DNA of 10,091 nt from an uncultured Bacilli bacterium (GCA_944363685.1 CALVUV010000041.1:1-10091); one strand, 5' to 3'. Shown: positions 1 through 6,364, counted from the stretch's first letter. Program-made: numbers and translations. Notes: generated by a model from the letters alone, not told the origin.

Positions 1-116
1 TATTGATATCAAAAAACATCTCAATTTTAAAAATCCATACTTTTTTCAAAAATTATCATTTTTCTCCTTTCTCCATCCATCTACAATGTATCACAATAGT
101 TATAATTAATCAAGGA

Positions 117-367
117 TTATTTTTCATAGTTGAAACAATAGTTTATATTTTTCTTTAGTAATCTTCTCCTAGTCTTACTAACAATTCTTCTAGATATTTT
201 ATTATTCTTAGCTTTATAATTAATACCTAAGAAGGTAAATCCTTCAGTACTCTTATATATTTTAGTTTTATTATTAAATTCTAATAGATATTCTCTATTA
301 ACAATAGATTCTAATATTCTTAAAATATCTTTTAATCTTTCTTTATTACTATCTAAGATAATACCAT
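117..367 (-). pseudogene. C-terminal fragment of a reverse transcriptase, cut by a group II intron
   Basis: Read on the minus strand from the intron 3' end, this stretch encodes about 82 residues that start GIILDSNKERLKDIL and include NKTKIYKSTEGFTFLG, then a basic run (KISRRIVSKTRRRLLKK) and a TAA stop. The order 'acidic turn, KxxL helix, K-T-K-I-Y, GFxFLG' is what follows the YxDD catalytic box in bacterial reverse transcriptases related to retron, DGR and group II enzymes. That part is known family layout. The fingers, the palm and the YxDD box itself are missing. The first codon would be xAT, so if the lost 5' exon ended in G it would complete the second Asp of YxDD. The stop comes early for the thumb domain, and the same frame meets more stops below 117, so the gene is probably dead. 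Which RT class it belongs to cannot be told from this piece. Confidence 0.6.
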
Positions 368-439
368 ATCAAGTAGAAATCTATGTCACCATATATTCCC
401 CTCACAGATCCGTACGTGCAGCTTTCCCGCATACGGCTC
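368..439 (-). mobile_element. Group II intron 3' end: domains V and VI
   Basis: On the minus strand, 439 to 407 reads as a 33-nt domain V hairpin. It opens with GAGCCGUAUGCGG, has a GAAA-containing tip and closes with GCACGUACGGAUC, so it carries the AGC catalytic triad and the two-base AC bulge known from group II introns. After a short GAGGGG linker, domain VI follows as a stem around GGUGACA and ends in CUACUUGAU. The A of CUAC is 7 nt from the end, where the branch-point adenosine belongs, so the 3' splice site is set after position 368. Domains I to III and the 5' splice site are not in the window: a plus-strand gene begins at 562. Domain V differs from the commonest form by one base fewer in the distal stem-loop and by a G facing A next to the triad. 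The remnant is therefore probably inactive. Confidence 0.8.
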
Positions 440-561
440 TTCATAATATAGATTTTAATTATTCCTCAAATTGCTTCCAAATTCTATCATATTTTCGTCT
501 ATTTCCCCAATAAATTTTATATCTATACCAAAAAATGAAAAAATTAAATTGGTGAAAAAAT

Positions 562-1017
562 ATGATTATAAAAAATCTTAGATACACAAGGGAAAATCTA
601 GGTCTTAAACAAAAAGATTTAACTACTCTATTTAATGTAACTTACTCTACTATATCAGGATGGGAAACAGGTAAAGATACAATACCTCTTAAACAATTAA
701 TAAAATATGCTAACAAATACAATTTTAGTCTAGACTATCTATTTGGTCTAACTAATATAAACAAGTCTTATTTACCCCTAAAAATAGATTTAAATACTAT
801 ATCTAAAAACTTAAGAACTATTAGAAAGAAAAATAAAAAGACTCAAGAACAAATCGCTAAAATCTTAAATACAAGTTCTGGTGGTTATGCTCATTATGAA
901 AACTCTAGATACTTAATACCAACTAATTTTATTTATAGTCTAGCTTTATACTATAAAGACTTCTCTATAGATAAAGTTTTAGGAAGAATTGAATCTAAAG
1001 AAAAGATATGTAACTAA
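562..1017 (+). CDS. XRE-family regulator with two helix-turn-helix domains
   Basis: This 151-residue protein is built of two similar HTH_3 (Cro/CI-type) domains. The first covers about residues 3-62, with LGLKQKDLTTLFNVTYSTIS as helices 2 and 3, GWETGKD after it and a YLFGL end. The second covers about 80-141, with TQEQIAKILNTSSGGYAHYE and a VLG end. Such proteins bind operator DNA in the cytoplasm; the target here is unknown. The second recognition helix (SSGGYAHYE) is less typical and may serve dimer contacts instead. No ligand or peptidase domain is present. The ribosome site before the ATG is weak (GGTGAA, 7 nt away). The gene points away from the intron/reverse transcriptase debris and toward the protease gene, and its TAA lies in the loop of the shared terminator. 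It may be a cargo or leftover regulator of the adjacent element, but that is inference. Confidence 0.85.
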   Translation: MIIKNLRYTRENLGLKQKDLTTLFNVTYSTISGWETGKDTIPLKQLIKYANKYNFSLDYLFGLTNINKSYLPLKIDLNTISKNLRTIRKKNKKTQEQIAKILNTSSGGYAHYENSRYLIPTNFIYSLALYYKDFSIDKVLGRIESKEKICN

Positions 1018-1032
1018 CACTACATATCTTTT
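1001..1032. terminator. Two-way intrinsic terminator between convergent genes
   Basis: AAAAGATATGTA, an 8-nt loop, then TACATATCTTTT: a perfect 12-bp inverted repeat. The A-run on one arm gives a U-run on the other in both directions. The stop codon of the XRE gene lies in the loop, and the protease gene ends 18 bp beyond the hairpin, so it can end both transcripts. Confidence 0.8.
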
Positions 1033-1049
1033 ACATTAATATCTCAAAT

Positions 1050-2303
1050 CTATTCACTTACAACCCTAATAGCAGTTTGTAACATAGTATCATTTTCATA
1101 AGTTAAAACCTCTCCATCTTGTAATACAGTTTCAACTCTATCAGTAGGAACAACACCTTTTTCATCAATAAAATTACCATCAGGAGTTAACCATTTCTGT
1201 ACTGTATATTTAATAGTATCTCCACTATTCAAGTCACTTGCAGACTGTACAGTACCTTTACCATAAGAATTAATACCTACTATATGAGAACCATAACTTT
1301 CTTTAAAAGCACTAGCAAGTATCTCTGATGCACTTGCACTTTCATCATTAATAATTACACTAACAGGATAATCTCTATCAACACTCTTTTTAGTACCATA
1401 AATCTTTTCAGTATCATCTTTAGTCTGTAATTGATACAATACTTGTTTCTTATCTAAAAACAAACATAATATCTCTTTAACTTGTGATAAATAACCACCT
1501 GGATTATCTCTAACATCAATAACTAATCCCTCTATATTCTCTTTTTCTAATGTTTTTAAAGCCTTATTAAACTGTTTATAAACATTTAAAGAAAATAAAT
1601 CTATTTTAATATACCCAATTTTTTTACCATTACTTTCATATACTTCACTACTAACAACAGGAACTTCTATAGTATCTCTACTAAGTTCAAAACTTAACTC
1701 TTCACCATTACGATTAATAGTTAACTTAGCTTTCTTTTTACTATTAATCATAGAAACAACATCACTTAAACTCTTACCACTAATATCTGTACCATTAACT
1801 TTAGTAATAATATCTCCCTCTTTAATACCCTTTTTACTAGCAGGAGAATTATCAAACACATTTCCAATAGTAAAAACATTATCACTTAACATTACTTCAA
1901 CACCAATACCCTCATAAGTACCTGCTAACTCTTCATTAAACTCATCACTAGCATCTCCACTAAAATATGTTGCATAAGGATCATCTAAGTAATTAATCAT
2001 CCCCTGTATTCCAGCATCAATAAGTTCTTCTTTATCAACATCATCATAATAATTATTAACAATATTGTCATAAGTACTAACCAACTCATCTAATTCATCG
2101 CCACTAGAACTACTCTTATCAAACACAACAAAATTAACAATATTACCTAAAAGAAAACCAAACATAATAGCAATTATCATAATAATAATAACTTCAGAAA
2201 TACTAAAACCACTTCTTCTTTCTACTATTACTTCTCTTATATTATCATCTTCTACATCTATATTTACATCTTCAACGTTTTCTTTTTTATTTTTCTTAAA
2301 CAT
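1050..2303 (-). CDS. S41-family carboxyl-terminal processing protease (CtpA/CtpB-like)
   Basis: A 417-residue membrane-anchored serine protease that would act outside the membrane. It has a charged acidic N-terminus (1-36), one membrane span (about 37-61), an S41 N-terminal helical segment, a PDZ domain (about 125-215) and the S41 catalytic core. The core shows IDVRDNPGG (262-270), DESASASEI with the nucleophile placed at Ser324, and SYGKGTVQ with Lys349 and Gln353. This is the Ser-Lys-Gln arrangement and spacing known for B. subtilis CtpB. It lacks the C-terminal peptidoglycan-binding domain that many Bacillus CtpA/CtpB proteins carry, so it is a short form. The ATG at 2303 is chosen because AAGGGGTGA (2308-2316) sits right before it; an in-frame GTG at 2321 would place that site inside the gene. 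It appears to be a single-gene unit, with a terminator on each side. Substrates cannot be read from the sequence. Confidence 0.93.
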   Translation of the reverse strand: MFKKNKKENVEDVNIDVEDDNIREVIVERRSGFSISEVIIIMIIAIMFGFLLGNIVNFVVFDKSSSSGDELDELVSTYDNIVNNYYDDVDKEELIDAGIQGMINYLDDPYATYFSGDASDEFNEELAGTYEGIGVEVMLSDNVFTIGNVFDNSPASKKGIKEGDIITKVNGTDISGKSLSDVVSMINSKKKAKLTINRNGEELSFELSRDTIEVPVVSSEVYESNGKKIGYIKIDLFSLNVYKQFNKALKTLEKENIEGLVIDVRDNPGGYLSQVKEILCLFLDKKQVLYQLQTKDDTEKIYGTKKSVDRDYPVSVIINDESASASEILASAFKESYGSHIVGINSYGKGTVQSASDLNSGDTIKYTVQKWLTPDGNFIDEKGVVPTDRVETVLQDGEVLTYENDTMLQTAIRVVSE

Positions 2304-2326
2304 TATATCACCCCTTACCACTTAAT

Positions 2327-2339
2327 TTTATCACAAAAA
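2327..2339 (-). promoter_or_regulatory. Possible extended -10 promoter of the S41 protease gene
   Basis: On the minus strand TGTGATAAAATT lies about 25 bp before the start codon and just downstream of the preceding gene's terminator. It reads as TGn followed by GATAAA. No good -35 box is visible, because the upstream DNA is a T-run, so this is a weak call. Confidence 0.35.
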
Positions 2340-2349
2340 AAAGAACTTC

Positions 2350-2377
2350 TAAAGAAAAATAGACCAAAAAGGTCTAT
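2350..2377 (-). terminator. Intrinsic terminator of the thioredoxin-like gene
   Basis: On the minus strand ATAGACC, loop TTTTT, GGTCTAT is followed at once by TTTTCTTT. It starts a few bases after the TAG stop at 2385 and separates this gene from the protease gene downstream. Confidence 0.85.
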
Positions 2378-2384
2378 CTTTACA

Positions 2385-2876
2385 CTAACTATTTAAAATA
2401 CTAGTAATTTCCTCTATATCAGTAATAACATCTTCTACTTTACCATTATTAAACTTAATTAATGTATTATCTTTAACTCTTAAACTACTAGCATCTTTAG
2501 TAACAATTTTACCATCAGTAACATACTTACTATTCATACCATTACTAATATCAACACTATATAATTTAGTCTCTGTATTATTTAATTGATAAGAACTAAT
2601 TAAAGAACTAATACTAGAATACTGATTAGTAGAATCATAGTATATTACATAATATTCACCTGTTTTATTAAATGATTCCCCCGCTAATATTTCATCATAC
2701 TGTATAGCATTTTCCCTAACTTTATCTTCATTACTACTATCATCTTTAGCAAGTATTCTAGTAGTTAAAAAATACATAAATAAAACTACTAAAACCGCTA
2801 CTACAACGATAATAATTCCTCTCTTAACTTCACTAGGCATTTCCCTTTTTGCATTAATTATATTGTTCTTCTTCAT
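2385..2876 (-). CDS. Membrane-anchored thioredoxin-like protein without cysteines
   Basis: A 163-residue protein with a basic cytoplasmic N-terminus (1-19), one membrane span (about 20-39, GIIIVVVAVLVVLFMYFLTT) and an outer domain (about 50-163). The outer domain follows a thioredoxin-fold pattern: a hydrophobic strand YYVIYY (75-80), a helix, a second strand KLYSVDIS (104-111), then TLIKFNNGKVEDVITD (138-153) and a last helix. TLIKFNNGK resembles the strand-turn of thioredoxins after the cis-Pro, but the usual Pro is replaced by Asn (DNTLI). The region where CxxC should lie reads DSTNQYSS, and the whole protein has no Cys. It therefore cannot be a dithiol oxidoreductase. A binding or scaffold role is possible. 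The fold call rests on pattern only. The start has a GGTGG ribosome site 5 nt upstream, and a terminator directly follows the gene. Confidence 0.7.
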   Translation of the reverse strand: MKKNNIINAKREMPSEVKRGIIIVVVAVLVVLFMYFLTTRILAKDDSSNEDKVRENAIQYDEILAGESFNKTGEYYVIYYDSTNQYSSISSLISSYQLNNTETKLYSVDISNGMNSKYVTDGKIVTKDASSLRVKDNTLIKFNNGKVEDVITDIEEITSILNS

Positions 2877-2889
2877 TTATACCACCGAT

Positions 2890-2917
2890 TTAATAATAAC
2901 ATAAAAGGAAGAAAAAA
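2890..2917 (-). promoter_or_regulatory. Possible promoter of the thioredoxin-like gene
   Basis: On the minus strand TTTATT, 17 bp, then TATTAT, with TG one base before the -10 (extended -10 form). It ends about 14 bp before the ATG. The -35 is poor. The block belongs to the first of two similar ~45-bp sequences in this window. Confidence 0.4.
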
Positions 2918-2931
2918 TAAACACTTTCACT

Positions 2932-4203
2932 CTAATTCTTCAAACATCCAATAGGTACTACATAAATATCATCTTTACGTTTATAAGCATAATTACCTGT
3001 AGCAGTTAAAATCATTAAAAACGAAGGTCTCTTCATCTTAGTAGTATCTAATTTATCTTTTAATTTTATTAAATTAGTTACTCCCTCTTCTATTAACATA
3101 TCTCCACCTAATTTAATTTCAATTAACCCATAATCCCCATTTCTCAAATGAATAACTGCATCACACTCTAATGAAGAAGAATCTCTATAATGATATAAAC
3201 TACCATTAATACTTTCTGCATACACTCTCAAATCTCTAACACATAAATTTTCAAATACAAGACCAAAAGTATTTAAATCATTAATCAAGTCAGATGGACC
3301 TATTCCTAATGATGCTGTAGCAATAGAAGGATCTATAAAATATCTAGTATCCGAACTTCTTATAGCAGTTTTACTTCTTAAATTAGGATTCCAAGCAGGA
3401 ACATCTTCAATTACAAATATTTTCTTTAAAGCGTTTATATATGAAAAAACTGTATCACTATCTAAAGAAAAAGAATCATTATTAACTATATCATTTCTTA
3501 AAGTCTCAATTGAAGCTTGACTACCTATATTTCTTGCATAACTTCTCATTAAATTTTTAACTCTAACAGATTCTCTTTTTACACCATCAACTCTAGAAAT
3601 ATCAGAACTCACAACTGTATCATAATAATCAAAAGCCTGTTCTAAAGCTATATCTTTTTCCATAGAAATACTTCTAGGCCATCCACCTCTGCAACATAAA
3701 TAAGCAATATCTTCTAAAGATAAATTATTAACACCACTAATTTCCTTAGAAGCAAATAAGTCCTCAAGACTTACTGTTCCATTAGATTCTAAAGATTCAT
3801 ATAAACTCATCGGTCTCATTAACAAAAAAGAAAATCTCCCTGTTCCTGTATGCATTATTAAACTTTTATCTGCAGGAACAGATGAACCAGTTAAAATAAA
3901 TTGACCTTCACTCTTTCTATGGTCAACCTCAAACCTAACAGCATCCCATAACTTAGGAGCAATCTGCCATTCATCAATAAGTCTAGGAACATCTCCATTT
4001 AATAATAAACTTGGATTAATATCAGCAAGCATTAAATTTTGTTCTTTATTTTCAGGATTTGCCATATATAATATACTCTTAGAGATTTGTTCAGCTGTTG
4101 TAGTTTTCCCACACCATTTAGGCCCTTCAATCAAAACAGCACCTTTAGCTTTTAACTTTTTTTGTAAAATGGAATCAGCAATTCGTTTTTTATAGTTATC
4201 CAC
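2932..4203 (-). CDS. AAA-type ATP-binding protein with DUF4143 domain
   Basis: A 423-residue cytoplasmic protein. Walker A is GPKWCGKTT (27-35). A Walker B-like RLIDEWQ (74-80) is followed by the sensor stretch FILTGSSVP (102-110), then HTGTGR (118-123) and the RPMSLYES turn typical of this family. The middle (about 195-300) is a winged-helix-like linker. The C-terminal DUF4143 part has FENLCVRDL (317-325), LECDAVI with Asp348, and GLIEIKLGG with Glu362 and Lys364. These acidic/Lys positions fit a PD-(D/E)xK-like fold. The family is common in Bacteria and Archaea, often in multiple copies, and its function is not settled. The GTG at 4203 is taken as start because GAGGTGA (4209-4215) lies 5 nt before it; the upstream GTG at 4212 overlaps that site. 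It is preceded by a promoter and three 23-bp repeats, and a dead fic gene lies upstream. Confidence 0.9.
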   Translation of the reverse strand: MDNYKKRIADSILQKKLKAKGAVLIEGPKWCGKTTTAEQISKSILYMANPENKEQNLMLADINPSLLLNGDVPRLIDEWQIAPKLWDAVRFEVDHRKSEGQFILTGSSVPADKSLIMHTGTGRFSFLLMRPMSLYESLESNGTVSLEDLFASKEISGVNNLSLEDIAYLCCRGGWPRSISMEKDIALEQAFDYYDTVVSSDISRVDGVKRESVRVKNLMRSYARNIGSQASIETLRNDIVNNDSFSLDSDTVFSYINALKKIFVIEDVPAWNPNLRSKTAIRSSDTRYFIDPSIATASLGIGPSDLINDLNTFGLVFENLCVRDLRVYAESINGSLYHYRDSSSLECDAVIHLRNGDYGLIEIKLGGDMLIEEGVTNLIKLKDKLDTTKMKRPSFLMILTATGNYAYKRKDDIYVVPIGCLKN

Positions 4204-4221
4204 CGCAATCACCTCAATACA

Positions 4222-4250
4222 ATTTTATACTATTAGAAATAATTTATCAA
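4222..4250 (-). promoter_or_regulatory. Sigma-A-type promoter of the DUF4143 ATPase gene
   Basis: On the minus strand TTGATA (4250-4245), a 17-bp spacer, then TAAAAT (4227-4222), placed about 18 bp before the GTG start. The -35 box overlaps AAATTA, which matches the core of the 23-bp repeats just upstream. A regulator bound to the repeats could therefore act on this promoter. Confidence 0.6.
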
Positions 4251-4254
4251 CCTC

Positions 4255-4323
4255 TTTTCGGTAATTTGTGAGAATTTTATTCGGTAATTTATGACATTTT
4301 TATTCGGTAATTTATCAGATTCA
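4255..4323. repeat. Three tandem 23-bp repeats upstream of the ATPase promoter
   Basis: The units begin at 4255, 4278 and 4301, with the core TTCGGTAATTT at 4257, 4280 and 4303, spaced exactly 23 bp. After the core they read GTGA, ATGA and ATCA. A fourth, poor copy (AATTTATCAA, 4241-4250) runs into the -35 box. The even spacing near two helical turns and the position directly upstream of the promoter point to an operator for a multimeric DNA-binding protein. The protein is unknown. There are no spacers of CRISPR type. Confidence 0.75.
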
Positions 4324-4341
4324 AAAACTTAACTTTTTGAA

Positions 4342-4984
4342 TTAGTCCTCTTTAATTTCAAAATCTAATAACTGATTACATACATTTTTATAAATATCTT
4401 GTGCATGTAAACAAGTATCAATTAAATACTCTTTATATCTAAAATAATAAATGGAATAATAAACACTCTTTAAACATTATCATTCTGCCAACACAACCAT
4501 TGCCATCTCCGAAAGAATAAATTCTCTCAAACTTAAAATGAAAATCTATTATATCTTCAAGTGTTACTTTCTTTAATTTTAAATAATCAGTAAGTAACTC
4601 ATCAATATCTTTCTCCACATCTTTAGGCTCACTTGTTTTAATGACATTTACTATTCCCATTATATTAGGAACAACTTTAAAACCACGGGCATTATATCTA
4701 GTATCGTCTTCATCACTAGTATTTCTTTTTTTAAATTTTATTCATCTCTATCATCATTTATTTTGAAAGAGATTTATCTACATTATCTAACTTAATAACA
4801 TCATCACTTTTAGGAATAAAACTAGAAGTATCAAAATAGCTTCCGTTTAATCTTCTGTTAATCCACATCCCTCTACCTTATTAAAATTATAATAGAAATG
4901 CACTTGTGAAAAATGATAAATATTTCCTCTAAACCCTGACTCTTTCTGTTTAATTAATTCATATTTAAGCTTTTGTATAATCAT
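4342..4984 (-). pseudogene. Decayed fic gene (Fic/DOC family AMP-transferase)
   Basis: Pieces of one Fic protein lie in three frames. From the ATG at 4984: MIIQKLKYELIKQKESG, then GNIYHFSQVHFYYNFNKVEG and LTED before a TAA, matching the Fic N-terminal segment (family form: YNSNxIEGsxLTxd). After a frame change come FIPKSDDVIKLDN and VDKSLSK, then more stops. The frame over 4439-4740 has RNTSDEDDTRYNARGFK, then VTLEDIIDFHFKFERI and the active loop YSFGDGNGCVGR. The C-terminus returns in another frame as EYLIDTCLHAQDIYKN and ends DFEIKED at 4342. Family motif HPFxDGNGRxGR has lost its catalytic His (Tyr at 4517-4519) and an Arg (Cys at 4493-4495). At about 640 bp it is well short of a normal ~1-kb gene, so internal DNA has been lost too. 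Such proteins attach AMP to target proteins; this one cannot. Confidence 0.85.
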
Positions 4985-5015
4985 TCATCTCACATCCAAT
5001 TTTACAATAACATAT

Positions 5016-5049
5016 ACCAAAAGAAAAATAAACACTTTCGTGTTTATTT
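5016..5049 (-). terminator. Intrinsic terminator of the lipoprotein gene
   Basis: On the minus strand AAATAAACAC, loop GAAA, GTGTTTATTT, followed by TTCTTTT. The 10-bp stem is perfect and its left arm overlaps the TAA stop at 5044-5046. The right half is repeated near 2930 without its left arm. Confidence 0.85.
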
Positions 5050-6042
5050 CATTGTAGGTATAACATTTATAGAATTAGCAATTTCTAAGAGTTCATCTTG
5101 ATTCATTACATCACTAACTAAATAATAATTAATACCACCACTTGTAAAACTAATAGAATTATCAGAAAGTACTCCTATACTATCCATAAACATAGTAGGT
5201 TCACCCATCGTAGGAATAACAGTAAACTCATCCATCGCCATAACAGTCTCTTCTACTAAAAGAAATGGTTTATCTCCACTAAAAGTTAATATAACTCTTT
5301 CTCCATTACTAGTATTAACCTTCTCTTCATTCGTAAGTTTAGTTCCTTCTGGTAGTACTAAAGGATATATTATATCATCAAGAGAACTAGTCGTAATAGT
5401 CTCTTCTTCAATATTAATAGTACTCATAATATCTTCCAAATCAAAATAATTTTTCTTAAAATTAGGACTAAAATCAATATCTTTAACTTTTAAAGTCATA
5501 TTAGGAACATCATCACTATCCAAAACAACTACTTCTTTAAGTTCTAAATCATTATTAAGAGTAACTTTCTGTTTAACCAAATTTCTATTATTAGGATAAT
5601 TTACACTACTAGTAAAAACATAATTCTTATCTTCTTTTTTAAAAGTTCTATTCTTATCATTTTCTAAATCACTTATAATAGACTGTAATAAATAAATCTG
5701 TGAATTATTATATGGAAAATCACTTTGAAATTTAAAACTCTTATTTAAACTAGGAGTCAAAACATAAACACCATCATCATTTTTAAGTATTATTTGTTGA
5801 TGATTATTGGAATTATTAGTAAGAGCAATTTTATAAAAATCTCCATCCTTATAAGAAGACTCTACTGAATAATTATAAATATCATCATTATTTAATATTT
5901 CTAAGTCAGCAGTTAAAACATATCCTTTAGTATCATCAATTTTTTTATTTAATTTACTTAAGATATCACTATCTGTTTCCTTACCACATCCAGTAACTAA
6001 AAAACAAATTAAAACTAGTAAAAACAAACTAATTTTTTTCAT
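5044..6042 (-). CDS. LolA-like lipoprotein with a DUF4367-like C-terminal domain
   Basis: A 332-residue exported lipoprotein. The signal peptide runs KKISLFLLVLICFLVTG and ends in the lipobox VTGC, so Cys19 would be acylated and the protein held on the outer face of the membrane. Residues about 25-210 follow the LolA/RseB-type fold seen in Gram-positive proteins such as B. subtilis YdcC: a helix with KLNKKI, then repeated strands, GVYVLTPSLNKSFKFQSD and QIYLLQSIISDL, ending with FDLEDIM. Residues about 222-332 look like DUF4367: LPEGTKL, a strand pair, then INYYLVSD, DELLEIANSI. The family is taken to bind lipids or sense the envelope; the ligand is not known here. The ATG at 6042 has GAGGTGA 5 nt upstream (6048-6054). 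An in-frame GTG at 6051 lies inside that site. The gene is monocistronic and diverges from the DUF378 gene. Confidence 0.8.
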   Translation of the reverse strand: MKKISLFLLVLICFLVTGCGKETDSDILSKLNKKIDDTKGYVLTADLEILNNDDIYNYSVESSYKDGDFYKIALTNNSNNHQQIILKNDDGVYVLTPSLNKSFKFQSDFPYNNSQIYLLQSIISDLENDKNRTFKKEDKNYVFTSSVNYPNNRNLVKQKVTLNNDLELKEVVVLDSDDVPNMTLKVKDIDFSPNFKKNYFDLEDIMSTINIEEETITTSSLDDIIYPLVLPEGTKLTNEEKVNTSNGERVILTFSGDKPFLLVEETVMAMDEFTVIPTMGEPTMFMDSIGVLSDNSISFTSGGINYYLVSDVMNQDELLEIANSINVIPTMK

Positions 6043-6071
6043 GAATTTCACCTCATCCTCAATTCTAATTT

Positions 6072-6107
6072 ATTATATTATTAAAAGTTATTTAATATTC
6101 ATGAATA
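6072..6107. promoter_or_regulatory. Divergent control region with a 12-bp palindrome
   Basis: The 118 bp between the two divergent genes hold a perfect palindrome TATTCATGAATA (6096-6107). On the minus strand TATAAT (6077-6072) lies about 18 bp beyond it, a good -10 for the lipoprotein gene, and the palindrome overlaps the place of its -35. For the plus-strand gene only a weak TATAAA-like -10 near 6130 is seen. An operator role is inferred from position and symmetry only. Confidence 0.4.
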
Positions 6108-6160
6108 AAACAAGTAAATATGGATAATCTATAAATGTAAAAAATAATAAGGAGGAAATT

Positions 6161-6364
6161 ATGGAAATATTAAAAAAAATATGTTTAATTCTAATTATAA
6201 TAGGTGCAATAAACTGGGCATTTGTTGGTCTATTTGAATTAGATTTAGTTGCATCAATTTTTGGAGGCAGTGATGCTCTATTAGCAAGAATAATTTATAT
6301 TATAATTGGAATAGCTGGTCTAATTGATTTAAGCATTCTATTTGATCATTTAGATCACGACTAA
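6161..6364 (+). CDS. DUF378-family small membrane protein
   Basis: A 67-residue protein with two membrane spans, about 5-28 (LKKICLILIIIGAINWAFVG onward) and 41-61. IGAINWAFVGLFELDLVASI and the second helix with IIYIIIGIAGL match the DUF378 pattern (known form: IIGaiNWGlvGlF..DlVa..fG, then YilVGlaGl). The function of the family is not known. The ATG has a strong ribosome site (AAGGAGG, 7 nt upstream), unlike most genes here, so it may be made in quantity. The gene stands alone: it diverges from the lipoprotein gene and meets cdaR head to head at the hairpin that follows its TAA/TAG region. Confidence 0.9.
   Translation: MEILKKICLILIIIGAINWAFVGLFELDLVASIFGGSDALLARIIYIIIGIAGLIDLSILFDHLDHD

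Noticed and set aside
27..59. Eleven-codon minus-strand frame after AAGGAGAAAA
   Set aside because: The ribosome site is good, but the peptide is tiny and unknown. It could be the start of a gene broken by a frameshift in the T-run, which cannot be shown inside this window.
2309..2309. Alternative code with TGA read as Trp
   Set aside because: Most genes end in TAA or TAG, but the ATPase at 9297 ends in TGA at the family's usual C-terminus and is followed at once by a terminator; Trp is written TGG throughout. The coordinate is nominal.
2304..2321. Upstream GTG start for the S41 protease (six more residues)
   Set aside because: The GTG overlaps the ribosome site AAGGGGTGA that serves the ATG at 2303.
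4255..4323. CRISPR array
   Set aside because: The repeats are contiguous 23-bp units without spacers, and no cas genes are near.
4439..4660. A separate 73-residue gene with DGNG motif
   Set aside because: It is one frame of the decayed fic gene; its frame continues upstream past the apparent start, and its last residues are out of frame relative to Fic proteins.
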